Shown: positions 1 to 16,153 of the stretch, one piece after another | Layout of the letters: each line of letters opens with the position of its first letter | Position numbering within the stretch: the first letter of the stretch is position 1 | Assembly (NCBI RefSeq): GCF_003545885.1 | Contig: NZ_QHCT01000003.1 | Span: 433,501 to 497,500, forward strand | DNA length: 64,000 nucleotides | Direction: 5' to 3' | Source of the DNA: Leptospira stimsonii | Lineage (GTDB): Bacteria; Spirochaetota; Leptospiria; Leptospirales; Leptospiraceae | Notes under the pieces: model-generated | What the model saw: only the letters and a program-made list of their open reading frames with translations | The model's database searches: none | What the model was told of the DNA's origin: nothing | Translations under genes and position numbers: made by a program

Positions 1-2
1 AT

Positions 3-338
3 CTCGCGAAGTTAAACGCGAAAAACGCCGGCGTCGATCATCTCATCGAGTTTTTCACTGCCGATGCAACGGTTTCGGAGAATGAAAAAGGAATTCAAAA
101 CGGATATATCGTTACGAATCCACCTTACGGGGTTCGTCTTGGGACCAAGGAAGAAGCAAAGGAAATCTATTTGGCCTGGGGAAAACGACTCAAGGACCAT
201 TTCTCGGGGAATGTGCTTGCGCTTGTTTGCGGAGATACGTCCCTTTTGGGTTTTCTGAAGTTGAAGAAAGACAAGGAACAATCGCTTACAATCGGGAAGC
301 TTAAGGGAAAATTAGTTGCCTACACTCTGGGCAAATAA
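3..338 (+). CDS. RNA methyltransferase (RlmL-like), C-terminal part
   Basis: The reading frame is open from the left window edge and ends at TAA 336-338, leaving 111 residues of the C-terminus. It carries the amino-methyltransferase motif NPPYGVRLG near residue 44, where NPPY is the motif IV of N6-adenine/N2-guanine methyltransferases. In the THUMP-containing RlmL family this motif is followed, as here, by a short beta-hairpin and a C-terminal Lys-rich segment. The likely role is S-adenosylmethionine-dependent methylation of a guanine in rRNA. The substrate cannot be told because the THUMP and SAM-binding parts lie outside the window. The gene is followed after 15 bp by the NAGS-like gene on the same strand. 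Confidence 0.75.
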   Translation, partial: LAKLNAKNAGVDHLIEFFTADATVSENEKGIQNGYIVTNPPYGVRLGTKEEAKEIYLAWGKRLKDHFSGNVLALVCGDTSLLGFLKLKKDKEQSLTIGKLKGKLVAYTLGK

Positions 339-353
339 TCCAATCGATTTGGA

Positions 354-1481
<1,128 letters not shown>

Positions 1482-1548
1482 TCGGCGAATTTCTCCGATG
1501 TCTACTTGCCGAACAAACGAACTTTGTAAATGTTAAAATGGATGATTT

Positions 1549-1562
1549 GTAGGAGTTCCTAC
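1549..1562. repeat. 14-bp palindrome GTAGGAGTTCCTAC
   Basis: This perfect-arm palindromic 14-mer stands directly upstream of the tandem 136-bp repeat. The same 14-mer occurs at 37007-37020 and 37153-37166 and, minus its first base, at 36801-36813, always at the edge of a related G/C-rich repeat. It probably marks the boundary of the repeat family. Confidence 0.6.
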
Positions 1563-1564
1563 GA

Positions 1565-1836
1565 GAAGAATCCAACTTGCAAAAAGTGGGTTCTTCTGTT
1601 AAGGGAAAATCGCCGGGAGGTTTTCCCGCCACCGCACCCCTCCACCCAAGGTCAGGGTGGGGCCGAGAAACTTGCACGGTGAAAGTCGGAACTACGACAA
1701 GAAGAATCCAACTTGCAAAAAGTGGGTTCCTCTGTTAAGGGAAAATTTCAGGGAGGTTTTCCCGCCACCGCACCCCTCCACCCAAGGTCAGGGTGGGGCC
1801 GAGAAACTTGCACGGTGAAAGTCGGAACTACGACAA
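1565..1836 (+). repeat. Two tandem 136-bp copies of a dispersed repeat
   Basis: Copy 1 is 1565-1700 and copy 2 is 1701-1836; both begin GAAGAATCCAACTTGC and end GGAACTACGACAA and differ at only a few positions. Each holds the imperfect hairpin CCACCC-aaggtca-GGGTGG in a C-rich context. Related copies lie at 15776-15967 in opposite orientation and at 36799-36948 and 37007-37166. No protein is supported: open frames crossing the repeat have no ribosome-binding site, and the real gene begins at 1878. Confidence 0.85.
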
Positions 1837-1877
1837 AACGCATTCATTTTTTAGAATGGACCAAGAAGGGAAATCAC

Positions 1878-2222
1878 ATGAACGCACTTGTCTTTTTATA
1901 CGATGGGGATTGCAATTTCTGCAAGGATTTAGCCCAGAAGCTCCAATCGTATAACCTCAACCCTAAGATCCGTTTTCAATCATTCCGAGAATTTTCCGAA
2001 AAAGAACTCAGAGAAATTCATCCGAACCTAAACATTCAAGTTGCAGAAGGAAACGTTCAGATGATCGCAGACGGAAGGCGTTACCCCGGTTTTTTTGCGG
2101 TCCGAAAACTCAGCCATTCTCTCAGAGGATTTCGATGGATCGCGCCCCTTCTCTATCTTCCTCTGATACCGATTTTTGGAATGATCGGAATGAACCTCTT
2201 AAAGACTTTGAAAAGCAGATAA
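1878..2222 (+). CDS. DCC-family (DUF393) thiol-disulfide oxidoreductase-like protein
   Basis: The product has 114 residues. The N-terminus reads LYDGDCNFC (residues about 6-14), the DxxCxxC hallmark of the DCC/DUF393 family, which has a thioredoxin-like fold. Only C12 and C15 of the CxxC can be seen as redox residues. The C-terminus, from about residue 80, is the usual [15 protein letters not shown] hydrophobic stretch, possibly membrane-associated. ATG 1878 was chosen because AGAAGGGA lies 7-14 bases upstream; a longer frame starting inside the repeat would translate repeat DNA. A second DCC gene is at 49393-49818. The physiological partner is unknown. Confidence 0.8.
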   Translation: MNALVFLYDGDCNFCKDLAQKLQSYNLNPKIRFQSFREFSEKELREIHPNLNIQVAEGNVQMIADGRRYPGFFAVRKLSHSLRGFRWIAPLLYLPLIPIFGMIGMNLLKTLKSR

Positions 2223-2894
2223 CCCTTCGTAAAAAACGAGCCTCGCATCCAGTGCCAGGCGATTTCCTTCCATCACCCTATTCTTCTTTTCCTCAGTATC
2301 TGCGACGGATTCGATCAAACGAAAAAGTTTTTCCGCGTGAGATTCGTCCGCATCCAAGTTGACTTGGAAGAATTTCCCCTCCGGAAGTGACGATCGACCT
2401 TTCAACTCTCGGTAAGACATAAACATTCTTGAATATTCTAATTTAAGCAAATACTCGTTGGCAGGGCCGAGTGCGCCGAGTGCCGAATAAAAATCCGTAG
2501 TCGTTATTCTTCTCATTAAATCGAGATAGGCTTTGGTTTCAGGAAGACAGTGTGATTCAAAAACCACCTCTCCCATATCGGAAAGAAATTTCCTAAGAAT
2601 CGAAACATGAGAATCGGCCGCCGTTCCTTCGCCCAACTCTTCCCAGATATTTTGAACGAGAACAATCTTCGCTTCCAGACTTTCGCTGATCGCCGCCGTG
2701 TTCAGAAACCAGTTTACGAAATCCACGCTCACAAAATATTCCTGACGCAACCAAAGAAGAAGGTCTTCCTTTTCCATTCTTCTTTCCTTGGATTCCAACC
2801 AAAAATTAGAAGTTAAAACAGGATGTTTACGAACCGATTCTTCCAGGGAAGTTCGAAAAGAAACGGAAGTTTGAGAAGAATGAAACGTCTGCAT
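2199..2894 (-). CDS. Haem-oxygenase-like diiron (HDO/TENA-fold) family protein
   Basis: The product has 231 residues when started at ATG 2894, 11 bp after the ATP-grasp gene. Residues 74-96 read [17 protein letters not shown] followed by SH96, matching the haem-oxygenase-like iron-containing redox family (Haem_oxygenas_2), whose first iron ligands are the E of EELGEG and the following His. The C-terminal ligand motif, usually HxxxDxxH, reads NLDADESH (N179, D183, H186), so the first His is Asn. Family members such as UndA, BesC and CADD are non-haem diiron oxidases acting on small acids or amino acids. As the last gene of the aminomutase operon it may oxidise or cleave the product of the two upstream enzymes (inference). 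The 3' end overlaps the convergent DCC gene by 24 bp. Confidence 0.7.
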   Translation of the reverse strand: MQTFHSSQTSVSFRTSLEESVRKHPVLTSNFWLESKERRMEKEDLLLWLRQEYFVSVDFVNWFLNTAAISESLEAKIVLVQNIWEELGEGTAADSHVSILRKFLSDMGEVVFESHCLPETKAYLDLMRRITTTDFYSALGALGPANEYLLKLEYSRMFMSYRELKGRSSLPEGKFFQVNLDADESHAEKLFRLIESVADTEEKKNRVMEGNRLALDARLVFYEGLSAFQSL

Positions 2895-2905
2895 AAATTC
2901 TTTTT

Positions 2906-3968
2906 CTACGATTTCGTGAGACTGGAATGAGTCGTCTTGAACTTGGAATATAAAAACCGAGGAGATTCCGATTCCAATCTCGCGATCTTGAGAATCTCTG
3001 AAAACAAGGTTTTTTCGTCCCCTAAGCCCTGACGATAACAAATCGGAAAAGTGGAATAAAACGGAGACAGACCGGGCGTCAGATTGACTTCCAAAAGAAA
3101 CGGTTTTTCTTCCCCGTTACATTTCCAATCCAAACGTGCAGGACCGGAAGTGGCTAAAGATTTACAAATCAGCACGCTTTGCTCCTGGAGGAACGACTCC
3201 GTTTTCTCCGGACAATCAAAAACCAAGGCCTCCGGCATCCTATCCTTCGACTTCGTTTTTTCTCCGTAAACGTCTTCCACTTTCAGATCCTCCCGCAAAA
3301 CCAATCTCCCCGCGCCGCTGACACGATACCCATAACCGGGAGATCCCATTACGGAAATCGTATATTCAGAACCTTTTAAGTATTCTTCCACTAAGTAAGG
3401 GAAGTATTCCTCGGGTAAATCCTTTAAACGAGTAAAGAGTTCGTCTTCGTTCAAAACCAGGCTCTCCTCTCCGATTCCGAGGCTTGAACCTTCTCCGGAA
3501 GGTTTCAAAAAACAAGGATACGGGACCTCTTTCGGCAAAACGAAATTCTTTCGATCTTCATAGGATAAGGAGAATCCATTTGGGACGGGAATTCCCAAGG
3601 ATTTGGCAAATAGTTTCGTTAGATTCTTATCCAAAGAAACGTTTTGGGCGAAGGCGTCCGAACCTGTATGTGGAAATCCGAAAAGTTCGGCGGACGCAGG
3701 AATCAAAGCTTCCCGATTTCTGGAACGAAACCCTTCCATCAAATGAAAGATCACCGGCCGTTTAGAAAAAGGAATCGATGAGTATAAATTCAATTTTTCT
3801 AATAGATCTTTCGGAGTAACCACGAGTTCGGTAGTTTCTCCGAGTTCGTTTAACAATTCAAGAATTCTCTCAACGGAAGCGGAAGATTCCCATTCTTGTT
3901 TGTAAGAATCCGGAAATTCTCCCGTAAACTCGTGAAGATCGGCATATGCAAGGACGGTCGGAATTTTC

Positions 3969-3976
<8 letters not shown>
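2906..3976 (-). CDS. ATP-grasp ligase, D-alanine--D-alanine ligase-like
   Basis: The product has 356 residues. The central region reads [17 protein letters not shown] (residues about 175-191), the ATP-grasp nucleotide-binding loop of the D-Ala-D-Ala ligase family. It is followed by [18 protein letters not shown] and, near residues 320-330, by [14 protein letters not shown], where the E and N of EVN coordinate Mg. The N-terminal third ([12 protein letters not shown]) also fits the Ddl fold. The family makes a peptide or amide bond with ATP through an acyl-phosphate. The start overlaps the end of the aminomutase-like gene by 8 bp, so the two are co-translated. Because the neighbours are an aminomutase and an oxidase rather than mur genes, I infer a ligase of an unusual amino acid rather than a cell-wall Ddl. 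Confidence 0.75.
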
Positions 3977-5231
<1,255 letters not shown>

Positions 5232-5264
5232 GGAGGAGATACTTCCTATTTTCTCCGCGTCCGG

Positions 5265-5301
<37 letters not shown>

Positions 5302-5329
5302 GATCGGTTTTCAGAAAGTGTCCTCAGAA

Positions 5330-6004
5330 ATGTCTTCTTTTTCCAGCGATTCTCTGCAGGCCCTCGCCTTCGACGTAGACGGAACCTTGTTTTCCTCCGA
5401 GGAGATCATTCTCGAAGTCTATAAGGATTCGATCGAACATTTTTCCAAAAGTTCGGGGATTCCCATAGAATTGCCTTCGCGAGAAAGAATTATGGACGAG
5501 ATCGGAAAGCCGGTCAAAACCATTTTCCTCAATCTTCTTCCCCAACTTCAAGAAGAACAAAGAGACTCGATTTCGGACAGCGTCCTCCGTTTTCTCTGTC
5601 AGAGGATCCGAAACGGAGAAGGAGAATTTTATCCTCAGGTGAAAGAGACGATCGAATCTCTTTCCCGGAAGGGTTTTCGAATTTTAGCCGCGTCCAACGG
5701 AAGAAGGCAGTACGTAGAAACCATCCTGGATGTAGCCGGAGCTCTTCCCTTCTTTGATCCGATCGTAGTCATCGACAACGAAAGGATCAAAACCAAAGGT
5801 GGAATTCTAAAAGAATACGTTAAACTCTACGGATTCGAAGCGGAGAAAATTCTTATGATCGGAGACAGGCTTTCCGACCACGAAGCGGCTCGCCAAAACG
5901 GTTGTCCTTTTGCTTTTTGCACCTACGGACACGCCAATCCGGGAGAAATTCCGGACTTCGAGATGGAACTCAAAAACCTTTCCGATCTCGCAAAACTCCT
6001 CTGA
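5330..6004 (+). CDS. HAD-superfamily hydrolase (phosphoglycolate phosphatase-like)
   Basis: The product has 224 residues from ATG 5330; an in-frame GTG at 5318 is an alternative, and neither has a strong ribosome site. Motif I is FDVDGT (D15 nucleophile, D17), motif II is AASNG near residue 125, and motif IV is [10 protein letters not shown] near residue 180. This is the subfamily I layout with a helical cap, as in phosphoglycolate phosphatase and pyrophosphatase PpaX. It likely removes phosphate from a small metabolite in the cytoplasm; the substrate is not identifiable. It is divergent from the aminomutase operon, whose start lies about 100 bp away. Confidence 0.75.
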   Translation: MSSFSSDSLQALAFDVDGTLFSSEEIILEVYKDSIEHFSKSSGIPIELPSRERIMDEIGKPVKTIFLNLLPQLQEEQRDSISDSVLRFLCQRIRNGEGEFYPQVKETIESLSRKGFRILAASNGRRQYVETILDVAGALPFFDPIVVIDNERIKTKGGILKEYVKLYGFEAEKILMIGDRLSDHEAARQNGCPFAFCTYGHANPGEIPDFEMELKNLSDLAKLL

Positions 6005-6046
6005 TTTTGGCTGAATAGAATCCGAATTCTTTCCGAAAATGATAGA

Positions 6047-6865
6047 GTGCCGGATTCTGAAAAAAGAAAAAATCTCATCTTCATTCTTACAGGGATTATC
6101 TTTACGTTAGTGCTTTTGGATAAAAGCACCGGCTCCGGATTTTCTCTTTCGGGAACCGGCTTTCAAGGTTTTCGAAACATCGGCAAGATGAATCCGGAAT
6201 CCCAAAATTCCAATCGTGGAAATCTCAATCACAAAGAGATGATGGATCAAGCCGAAGACGAAATCCTCGGAGAACTCCTACAAAACGGAGACGTACAGAC
6301 CTCGTCTTCCGAAAATACAAACACCGTCGAAGAAGACCTAAACGAGGAGAATCTCGTGCCTGTGATGGACCCTCAAATTTCAGAATCGCAGGGCAAAGAA
6401 TCCACAACCGTTCTCCCAACCGAAAAAGGAGAACTGGCCCTCTACTTTCTCAAGTTTTATGGAAAGGGAAGTAAAAGTCATTCGAGGCTGGTGAAGGTTC
6501 TTCGTCTTTCCAAAGGTGGGGACCGCGTGAAGCTGATCTTAAATTCCCTGATTGCAGGCCCCGTCCTTGCGGAAAAAGAGAAAGGAATTCTCAACTCGAT
6601 TCCTTCTCGTCTCGCGTATGATTCCGATTACAAAATCGAAGACGGAATCCTAAAAATTTCTCTCAGCGCAGATTTAGAACGAGACGCGGGTCCGGAAATT
6701 CTCAAGGATCGAATCGACCAGCTCACATATAGTTTGATGGAGAATCTACCGATTCGAGGAGTTTCTCTTCGAATCAACGGTAAATCGGTCCGCTCCCTCG
6801 GTGGCGAAGGAATGCCCCTTCCTTCCGTTCTGACAAAAAATCCACGAAAGATCGTCGTTTTTTAA
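6047..6865 (+). CDS. GerMN-domain membrane protein
   Basis: The product has 272 residues, starting at GTG 6047. Residues 9-25 form one membrane segment or uncleaved signal anchor. Residues about 30-125 are a low-complexity Asn/Glu/Ser linker. Residues about 128-255 match the GerMN domain ([38 protein letters not shown]). In spore formers GerM acts in envelope assembly; in non-sporulating spirochaetes the domain sits in envelope proteins of unknown function. It follows the HAD gene by 42 bp, possibly in the same transcript. Confidence 0.7.
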   Translation: MPDSEKRKNLIFILTGIIFTLVLLDKSTGSGFSLSGTGFQGFRNIGKMNPESQNSNRGNLNHKEMMDQAEDEILGELLQNGDVQTSSSENTNTVEEDLNEENLVPVMDPQISESQGKESTTVLPTEKGELALYFLKFYGKGSKSHSRLVKVLRLSKGGDRVKLILNSLIAGPVLAEKEKGILNSIPSRLAYDSDYKIEDGILKISLSADLERDAGPEILKDRIDQLTYSLMENLPIRGVSLRINGKSVRSLGGEGMPLPSVLTKNPRKIVVF

Positions 6866-6996
6866 AATTCGACACTGTTATTTTTTTCCAAATTCGGTCG
6901 AATTCCTTTGTAGGTGAACTCGCAGAAATCCTGATTGTTTAAACAGAGCCATTTTTAAAATGGGGAGCGAGATCCTGTTTTGCAATTTAAAGAGAA

Positions 6997-8212
<1,216 letters not shown>

Positions 8213-8223
<11 letters not shown>

Positions 8224-8572
8224 GAGTTGGAAGTTCGTAGTGATAGGTGATCTCGCAATAAACGCCTTCTTCTAAATACTTCGTATTCTTGAGTTCCAAA
8301 AAAAACTGTCTGTTCTTTTGATCCGGTTCGAGTTCCTCCAGCTTTCGAGTGGCGATCGTCTTGGCCGCTGTGCAGGAAGTGTTCTGCATTTTGAACTTGT
8401 CGTTTTCTTCGACAGAAGAAGAAGACGCCTGACCGATTGAGACAAGTTCGTATTGATGAGGTCCGAGGGTTTTTACGGTGACACCCGTATCCACATGAAT
8501 TCTCTCTTTTACCTCGTGTGTGCAGGAGGTAAATGCCAAGGAAAACACCAGAATGCTATTCAAAATCTTCAT
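8213..8572 (-). CDS. Small putative lipoprotein
   Basis: The product has 119 residues with a short signal peptide ending in a lipobox-like SLAFTSC (C17), typical of the loose spirochaetal lipobox. The mature part has two further Cys (in NTSC and VYCE) that could pair. No known domain is recognised. ATG 8572 is preceded by GAGGAGAAAGAG, a strong ribosome site. Its 3' end overlaps the diguanylate cyclase gene by 11 bp on the opposite strand. Confidence 0.7.
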
Positions 8573-8896
8573 CTCTTTCTCCTCATCTTCCTTTTGTTTG
8601 GAAAGACGTTCTCTTTATAAGACCTTTTTCCTTCGAAAAACGGATTCTTCTCTTTTCTAATTCTTATCTCGGAATCGTATGGGAAGAGCCATTCTTTGTT
8701 CCGACAAATCTATTTTTTGTAAATATAGGTTGATCCGGACTTCAAGTCCGTTTCTCCAGCAGAATTTGGCGAGATCCATCTCAAAGAACGAAACGAAGAT
8801 TTTCGGACCACGTCCCTTTAGAAGAACAGTCCTTCGGAGAAAAATTTCCCTCTTTTTTAAGATGAAAAAAAAGAAGATTCCCTCGAAGAGAAATTT
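8573..8896. other. Intergenic region with one near-palindrome
   Basis: This 324-bp gap separates two minus-strand genes. It holds the near-palindrome CCGGACTTCAAGTCCG at 8735-8750, also seen at 12739 and 38018. I see no supported gene in it. Confidence 0.5.
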
Positions 8897-9997
8897 CTAA
8901 AGACTCTGCGCCAATTCGTTTCCGTATCGATCGTAGTTGTAGAGAAGGTCTCTTCGTTTTGGAACAAATCCGCCTTCCTTCAAAAACTTGATCGCTTCTT
9001 TTTCGGTCTTGAGTCCGTAGGAACGAAGGACGTTTTCTTCGATGACGACGGAAGAGATATCGTCGGCTCCGCTCGTCAACGCAAGTTGTCCGACTCCCTT
9101 TCCAAGAACCATTACGGAGGTTTCGATATGAGGAATGTTGTCTAAGAAGATTCTACAAATCCCGAGAACCTTTAGATATTCTTGCGTGGAAACGGCGCGC
9201 ACTTTAAAACGTTTTGTCTGCGGTTGAAACGTCCAAGGAATAAAGGATAAGAATCCTCCGGACCGGTCCTGGAGATTTCGCACGACGCTTAGGTGTTCGA
9301 TCACTTCTTCTTTCGTCTCCTCGGAACCGAAGACGATATTCGCGCTCCCCGGAAGTCCAGCCTCGTGACAGGTTTCCATCGCGCGAACCCATTCTTCCGT
9401 AGTCGCCTTTTTAGGAGAAATGATATTGCGCATCCGATCCGTAAGAATCTCGGCTCCCGCTCCGGGAACGGAATCAAGGCCGGCTTGTTTCAAAATTTGT
9501 AATACTTCTTTGAGAGGAAGTCCCGTGATTTTTTCTAAGTTGATGATTTCCACGGGAGAAAACGCACGAATGTGCATGTCCGGATATTTCTTTTTCACGG
9601 AAGAGATGACGTTCAGATAATAATCAAAAGGAAGATCCGGGTAAACTCCACCTTGGAGGAACATCTGATCGGCGCCTTCGCTCACTGCGTAGTCCATCTT
9701 TTCCAAAATTTCTTCGGCGCTTAGGACGTAACCTTTCCCGCTTCCAATCTCATCCATAAAAGAACAAAAACTACATTCCACATTGCAGAAGTTTGTGTAG
9801 TTTACGACGCGAAACATCGTATAACTTGCTTGCGTGGGAGGGAGAATTTTTTCTCTCAAGGTCCGAGCCGTGGCCATGATCTTGAGATAGTCTGCGTCCT
9901 TATAAAGCGACAAGGCTTCTTCGGGAGAAATGCGAACCCCGTCTAGGGCTTTTTCTAAGATAAGATCGGTGGGATGCGATGAAAAAATTGAGGCCAC
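8897..9997 (-). CDS. mqnC: Cyclic dehypoxanthine futalosine synthase
   Basis: The product has 366 residues, the usual MqnC length. The radical SAM cluster motif is C71-x3-C75-x2-C78 (CNVECSFC), with MFLQGGVYP downstream. The C-terminal [14 protein letters not shown] is the stretch typical of the MqnC/MqnE/CofH group, and length plus the FMDEIG sequence favour MqnC. The enzyme cyclises dehypoxanthine futalosine in the futalosine route to menaquinone. The start is GTG 9997 with AGGAG about 10 bases upstream. It is followed upstream by the tandem repeats and the divergent EtfD-like gene, which uses menaquinone. Confidence 0.85.
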   Translation of the reverse strand: MASIFSSHPTDLILEKALDGVRISPEEALSLYKDADYLKIMATARTLREKILPPTQASYTMFRVVNYTNFCNVECSFCSFMDEIGSGKGYVLSAEEILEKMDYAVSEGADQMFLQGGVYPDLPFDYYLNVISSVKKKYPDMHIRAFSPVEIINLEKITGLPLKEVLQILKQAGLDSVPGAGAEILTDRMRNIISPKKATTEEWVRAMETCHEAGLPGSANIVFGSEETKEEVIEHLSVVRNLQDRSGGFLSFIPWTFQPQTKRFKVRAVSTQEYLKVLGICRIFLDNIPHIETSVMVLGKGVGQLALTSGADDISSVVIEENVLRSYGLKTEKEAIKFLKEGGFVPKRRDLLYNYDRYGNELAQSL

Positions 9998-10154
9998 TTC
10001 TGCTCCTGTTCAGGCATTCTAAAAAAAAGAACGTCCTTCAATCTTTGGACTGATTCCTTATTTTGCATCTTCTTTTTTAAAAGGAAAATCGAGTCTGTCA
10101 AGACTCTTTGATTCAAAGAGACCTCGTCTCAATTTGGAGGTGAATCCGCCCTTG

Positions 10155-10325
10155 TGAAAACTGTGAGAGTTCCCACACTCGATGTTTCAAAGCGTGGACG
10201 AGAATCTGCTTCGAAAACTGTGAGAGTTCCCACACTCCATGTTTCACAGCGTGGACGAGAATCTGCTTCGAAAACTGTGAGAGTTCCCACACTCGATGAT
10301 TTACAGCGTGGACGAGAATCTGCTT
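10155..10325 (+). repeat. 57-bp tandem repeat, three units
   Basis: Units start at 10155, 10212 and 10269; a truncated fourth begins at 10326 (CGAAAACC). Each unit reads from GAAAACTGTGAGAGTTCCCA to GACGAGAATCTGCTT and contains the core GAGAGTTCCCACACTC, the reverse complement of the GTGGGAACTC core of the 113-bp repeats at 54972-55390. The units are contiguous, so this is not a CRISPR. Open frames through it are artefacts of the repeat. Confidence 0.85.
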
Positions 10326-10463
10326 CGAAAACCATTGAGTTTCAATCTCAAGAACGATCGTTCTACTGAAGATGCAAGATTTGAAAATTCCTCGACAGGG
10401 AGGTTCTCGATTCCTACGCTGTAAATCAATTCACCAATCCAAAAGAAAGGGTAACTCATCAAT

Positions 10464-12554
<2,091 letters not shown>

Positions 12555-12578
12555 ACGATTCTAACTTAGAATTTACTT

Positions 12579-12613
12579 TTAAAAAAGCCGGTCTTCAAAA
12601 GCCGGCTTTTTTT
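12579..12613 (+). terminator. Rho-independent terminator after the EtfD-like gene
   Basis: AAAAAAGCCGG and GCCGGCTTTTTTT flank a short loop 25 bp after the stop codon, giving an AGCCGG/CCGGCT stem and a T tract. Confidence 0.85.
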
Positions 12614-13061
12614 ATTCTCTTCTTCGAATATTCACTGAGAAGAATCGAATTTTCCTTCGAAACGATCTTCGGTTTTTTTTCAGAAGCCGTTTCATTTTAG
12701 AATTCTTAAAAAAAGGTTTATCCGTATTTTCTTCGAGAGGGACTTCAAGTCCGATTTCAAGTATTTTTCAGGACGAGATTGTTTGTCGGAAATAATAAAT
12801 CCTTTTTAGAAATCTCTTTGAAAGTAAGAGTTCCCACATTTTCTTTCAAGAATCGACCTACTTCAAAAAAAAATGCATATTTTAGAATATTCTAAAATTC
12901 AAATTTGTTCTCATTTCAATCGAAACTTTCATTCCACCTTTCTTTCAGATTTCGCCGAAATGTATAATTTTCTAAAAAATTTCCTGCTTCGATTTATAGG
13001 AAGGTTGACTTTCACGTTGAATCAAAGATTCGCTGGAGTTCCAACAAAGTCAGGAGAATCT
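12614..13061. other. Intergenic region upstream of the transposase remnant
   Basis: About 450 bp of A/T-rich DNA with the near-palindrome GGGACTTCAAGTCCG at 12739-12753 and the fragment AGAGTTCCCACATTTT near 12828, a trace of the GTGGGAACTC repeat core. The open frame that begins at 12873 is only an upstream extension of the transposase frame; it lacks a ribosome site, and I do not call a gene. Confidence 0.5.
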
Positions 13062-13496
13062 ATGAAAATCATTCAAATTACAACGCTCAGAAAAAAGTCA
13101 AAACTCGCCCACTCCGTCTACGCAAACGATTACCACTTGATCTTTGAAACAAGAAAAAAGGATCCTTGGTTAAATACGCATTTGATGATTCAGATTCGAA
13201 ATCTCTTTCGAGAAAAGTGCGAAGAATTGAACTTAAAAATTTATCTCGTAAACTGAACTAAAAATCGGGTCCATGCCCTTCTCTCCATTCCACCGACGAT
13301 CGGAATTGCAACGGTAGTTCGTCATCTCAAAGGTTATTCTTCCAGAATTTTAGGTAAAAGAAAATTTTGGGCCGAAGGTTATTCCGTTTTTTCCGTGGGA
13401 GATGAAGACTTTCATTGAACATTTCGCTTTATTCGAAATCGAGCCGACCGTTTGGAAGCGCATAACGTGGATCGAAAATTGAAAAAAACGGCGTAG
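13062..13496 (+). pseudogene. IS200/IS605-type (Y1) transposase, decayed
   Basis: The frame starts at ATG 13062 with AGGAGAA upstream. It reads HSVYANDYHLIFETR (N-terminal Y1 region), then, after an in-frame TGA at 13254, VHALLSIPP (the HxH-type HVHLLLSIPP site, here RVHAL), VVRHLKGYSS and KFWAEGYSVFSVG, then a second in-frame TGA at 13416, then a degenerate IRNRADRLEAHN and TAG 13494. The frame never shifts, but both stops fall inside conserved regions and the catalytic Tyr helix is lost. It is therefore a dead, stand-alone TnpA relic without a visible tnpB. Left and right IS ends were not recognised. Confidence 0.75.
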
Positions 13497-14033
13497 ATCC
13501 CGAAAGGATTTTGGTTCCTTTTTATTGGGTTTTTGGGAAGAGGATGAAGACTTTTTAAGAAATCGGTCGACGATTCCGCAAAAGCCCTTTAAAAAAAGGA
13601 CTTCCCGTTTGAACAAATGGGTTTAAAAAAAAATAGGCGAAGTGGCCAAAGACCGCTTCGCCTCAAAGACATCTGGTGCAAATACACATTGTATGACTCT
13701 GAAAAAATTCAGATTCTTACTTTGAAAATTCTCTTTTTTTTAAGATCGATGTGTGGATTTTCAAAATCGAAAACCGTTTTTTAGAAAACAAAAATTTTGA
13801 TTTTTGTCGATGGAATGGACTGACTTCTTGTCAAGAAAGGCGGCGCAATCCAAGAAAACTTCGTTTTCATTCGGAAGATTCTTTGAAAACAAACGGTTCG
13901 GATATTACATTCTATAGAAATAAGGGAAAGTCTGCCACCGATTGGCGAAGAGGTGAGAGAAAGATCCCGTGTTTAGGGGATCTTTCAGAGGAAACGGGAT
14001 CTTCTTTTCCCAAAGAAAAAGATTCTTATTCTT
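13497..14033. other. Intergenic region with hairpins between transposase relic and prfC
   Basis: This 537-bp gap contains the minus-strand terminator-like hairpin at 13622-13664 and a 10-bp-arm inverted repeat at 13959-13986 (GAAAGATCCC with GGGATCTTTC). No supported protein was found on either strand. A small RNA on the minus strand ending at the 13622 hairpin is possible. Confidence 0.4.
13622..13664 (-). terminator. Strong minus-strand terminator hairpin
   Basis: On the minus strand AGGCGAAGCGG and CCACTTCGCCT form a long stem, followed by about nine T. It lies some 370 bp after the prfC stop codon, so it may end a long prfC mRNA or a separate small RNA. Confidence 0.65.
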
Positions 14034-15641
<1,608 letters not shown>

Positions 15642-15775
15642 AGAATTTGCCCTACCCAATTCCAGATTTTTCGTTCTAAGCCGACTGTCAGCAATTAAAC
15701 TGGGGTTCGAACGAGCGAACTTTTATTGAATGGAAGGTTAGAAAGAACCAGAGCTTGTAATTTAAGAGCGCGCCT

Positions 15776-15967
15776 CGTCGTAGTTCCGACGCTCCTCTGT
15801 GAAAGACGCGGGCCCCACCTGCGGCGCGATCCGTAGAGAGTGCCGCGCTGAGTTTTGGGTGGAGGAGGAGAGGTGGCGGGAAAATTTCGGGAGACTTTCT
15901 TCTATCGCAAAAAAGCAAATTCTGCAACCAAATTTCAAACCTCAAAAAATGTAGGAACTCCGACAAA
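15776..15967 (-). repeat. Dispersed G/C-rich repeat, inverted copy
   Basis: Relative to the pair at 1565 this copy is in reverse orientation: GTCGTAGTTCCGAC at its left end, GGGTGGAGGAGG and GGTGGCGGGAAAATTTC in the middle, and TGTAGGAACTCCGACA at its right end. It carries an extra G/C-rich hairpin-prone insert (about 15815-15850). The remaining 15642-15775 and 15968-16153 hold nothing recognisable apart from promoters. Confidence 0.7.
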
Positions 15968-16153
15968 ATTCTCCAACAGGGCTTTTCCATTCTTAGAAGC
16001 CCCTCGCCTTTTTCGATTTCAACTTCCTCGATTCTTTAAAAAAATTTCCAATGCCGACTTTTCTTTTTTTCTCACGTTCGTATTGATCGGGTAAATCGAT
16101 TGTAACAGGAATCGACTACATTCTTTTTTATCTTACAAAGACAAAGGTGTTTT

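Noticed and set aside
1713..1877. Longer N-terminus for the DCC protein starting inside the repeat
   Set aside because: It would translate repeat DNA, and a good ribosome site precedes ATG 1878.
10155..10340. Possible CRISPR array
   Set aside because: Units are contiguous with no spacers of variable sequence, and no cas genes are present; the same holds for the 87-bp and 113-bp arrays.
10129..10369. Open frames encoding repeated peptides on both strands in the 57-bp array
   Set aside because: They exist only because the 57-bp unit is a multiple of three, have no ribosome site and no homologue.
13254..13418. Selenocysteine or TGA recoding in the transposase
   Set aside because: No SECIS-like structure or other recoded gene seen; decay of a pseudogene explains both stops.
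13959..13986. Terminator at the 10-bp inverted repeat near prfC
   Set aside because: The arms are good, but no T tract follows on either strand.
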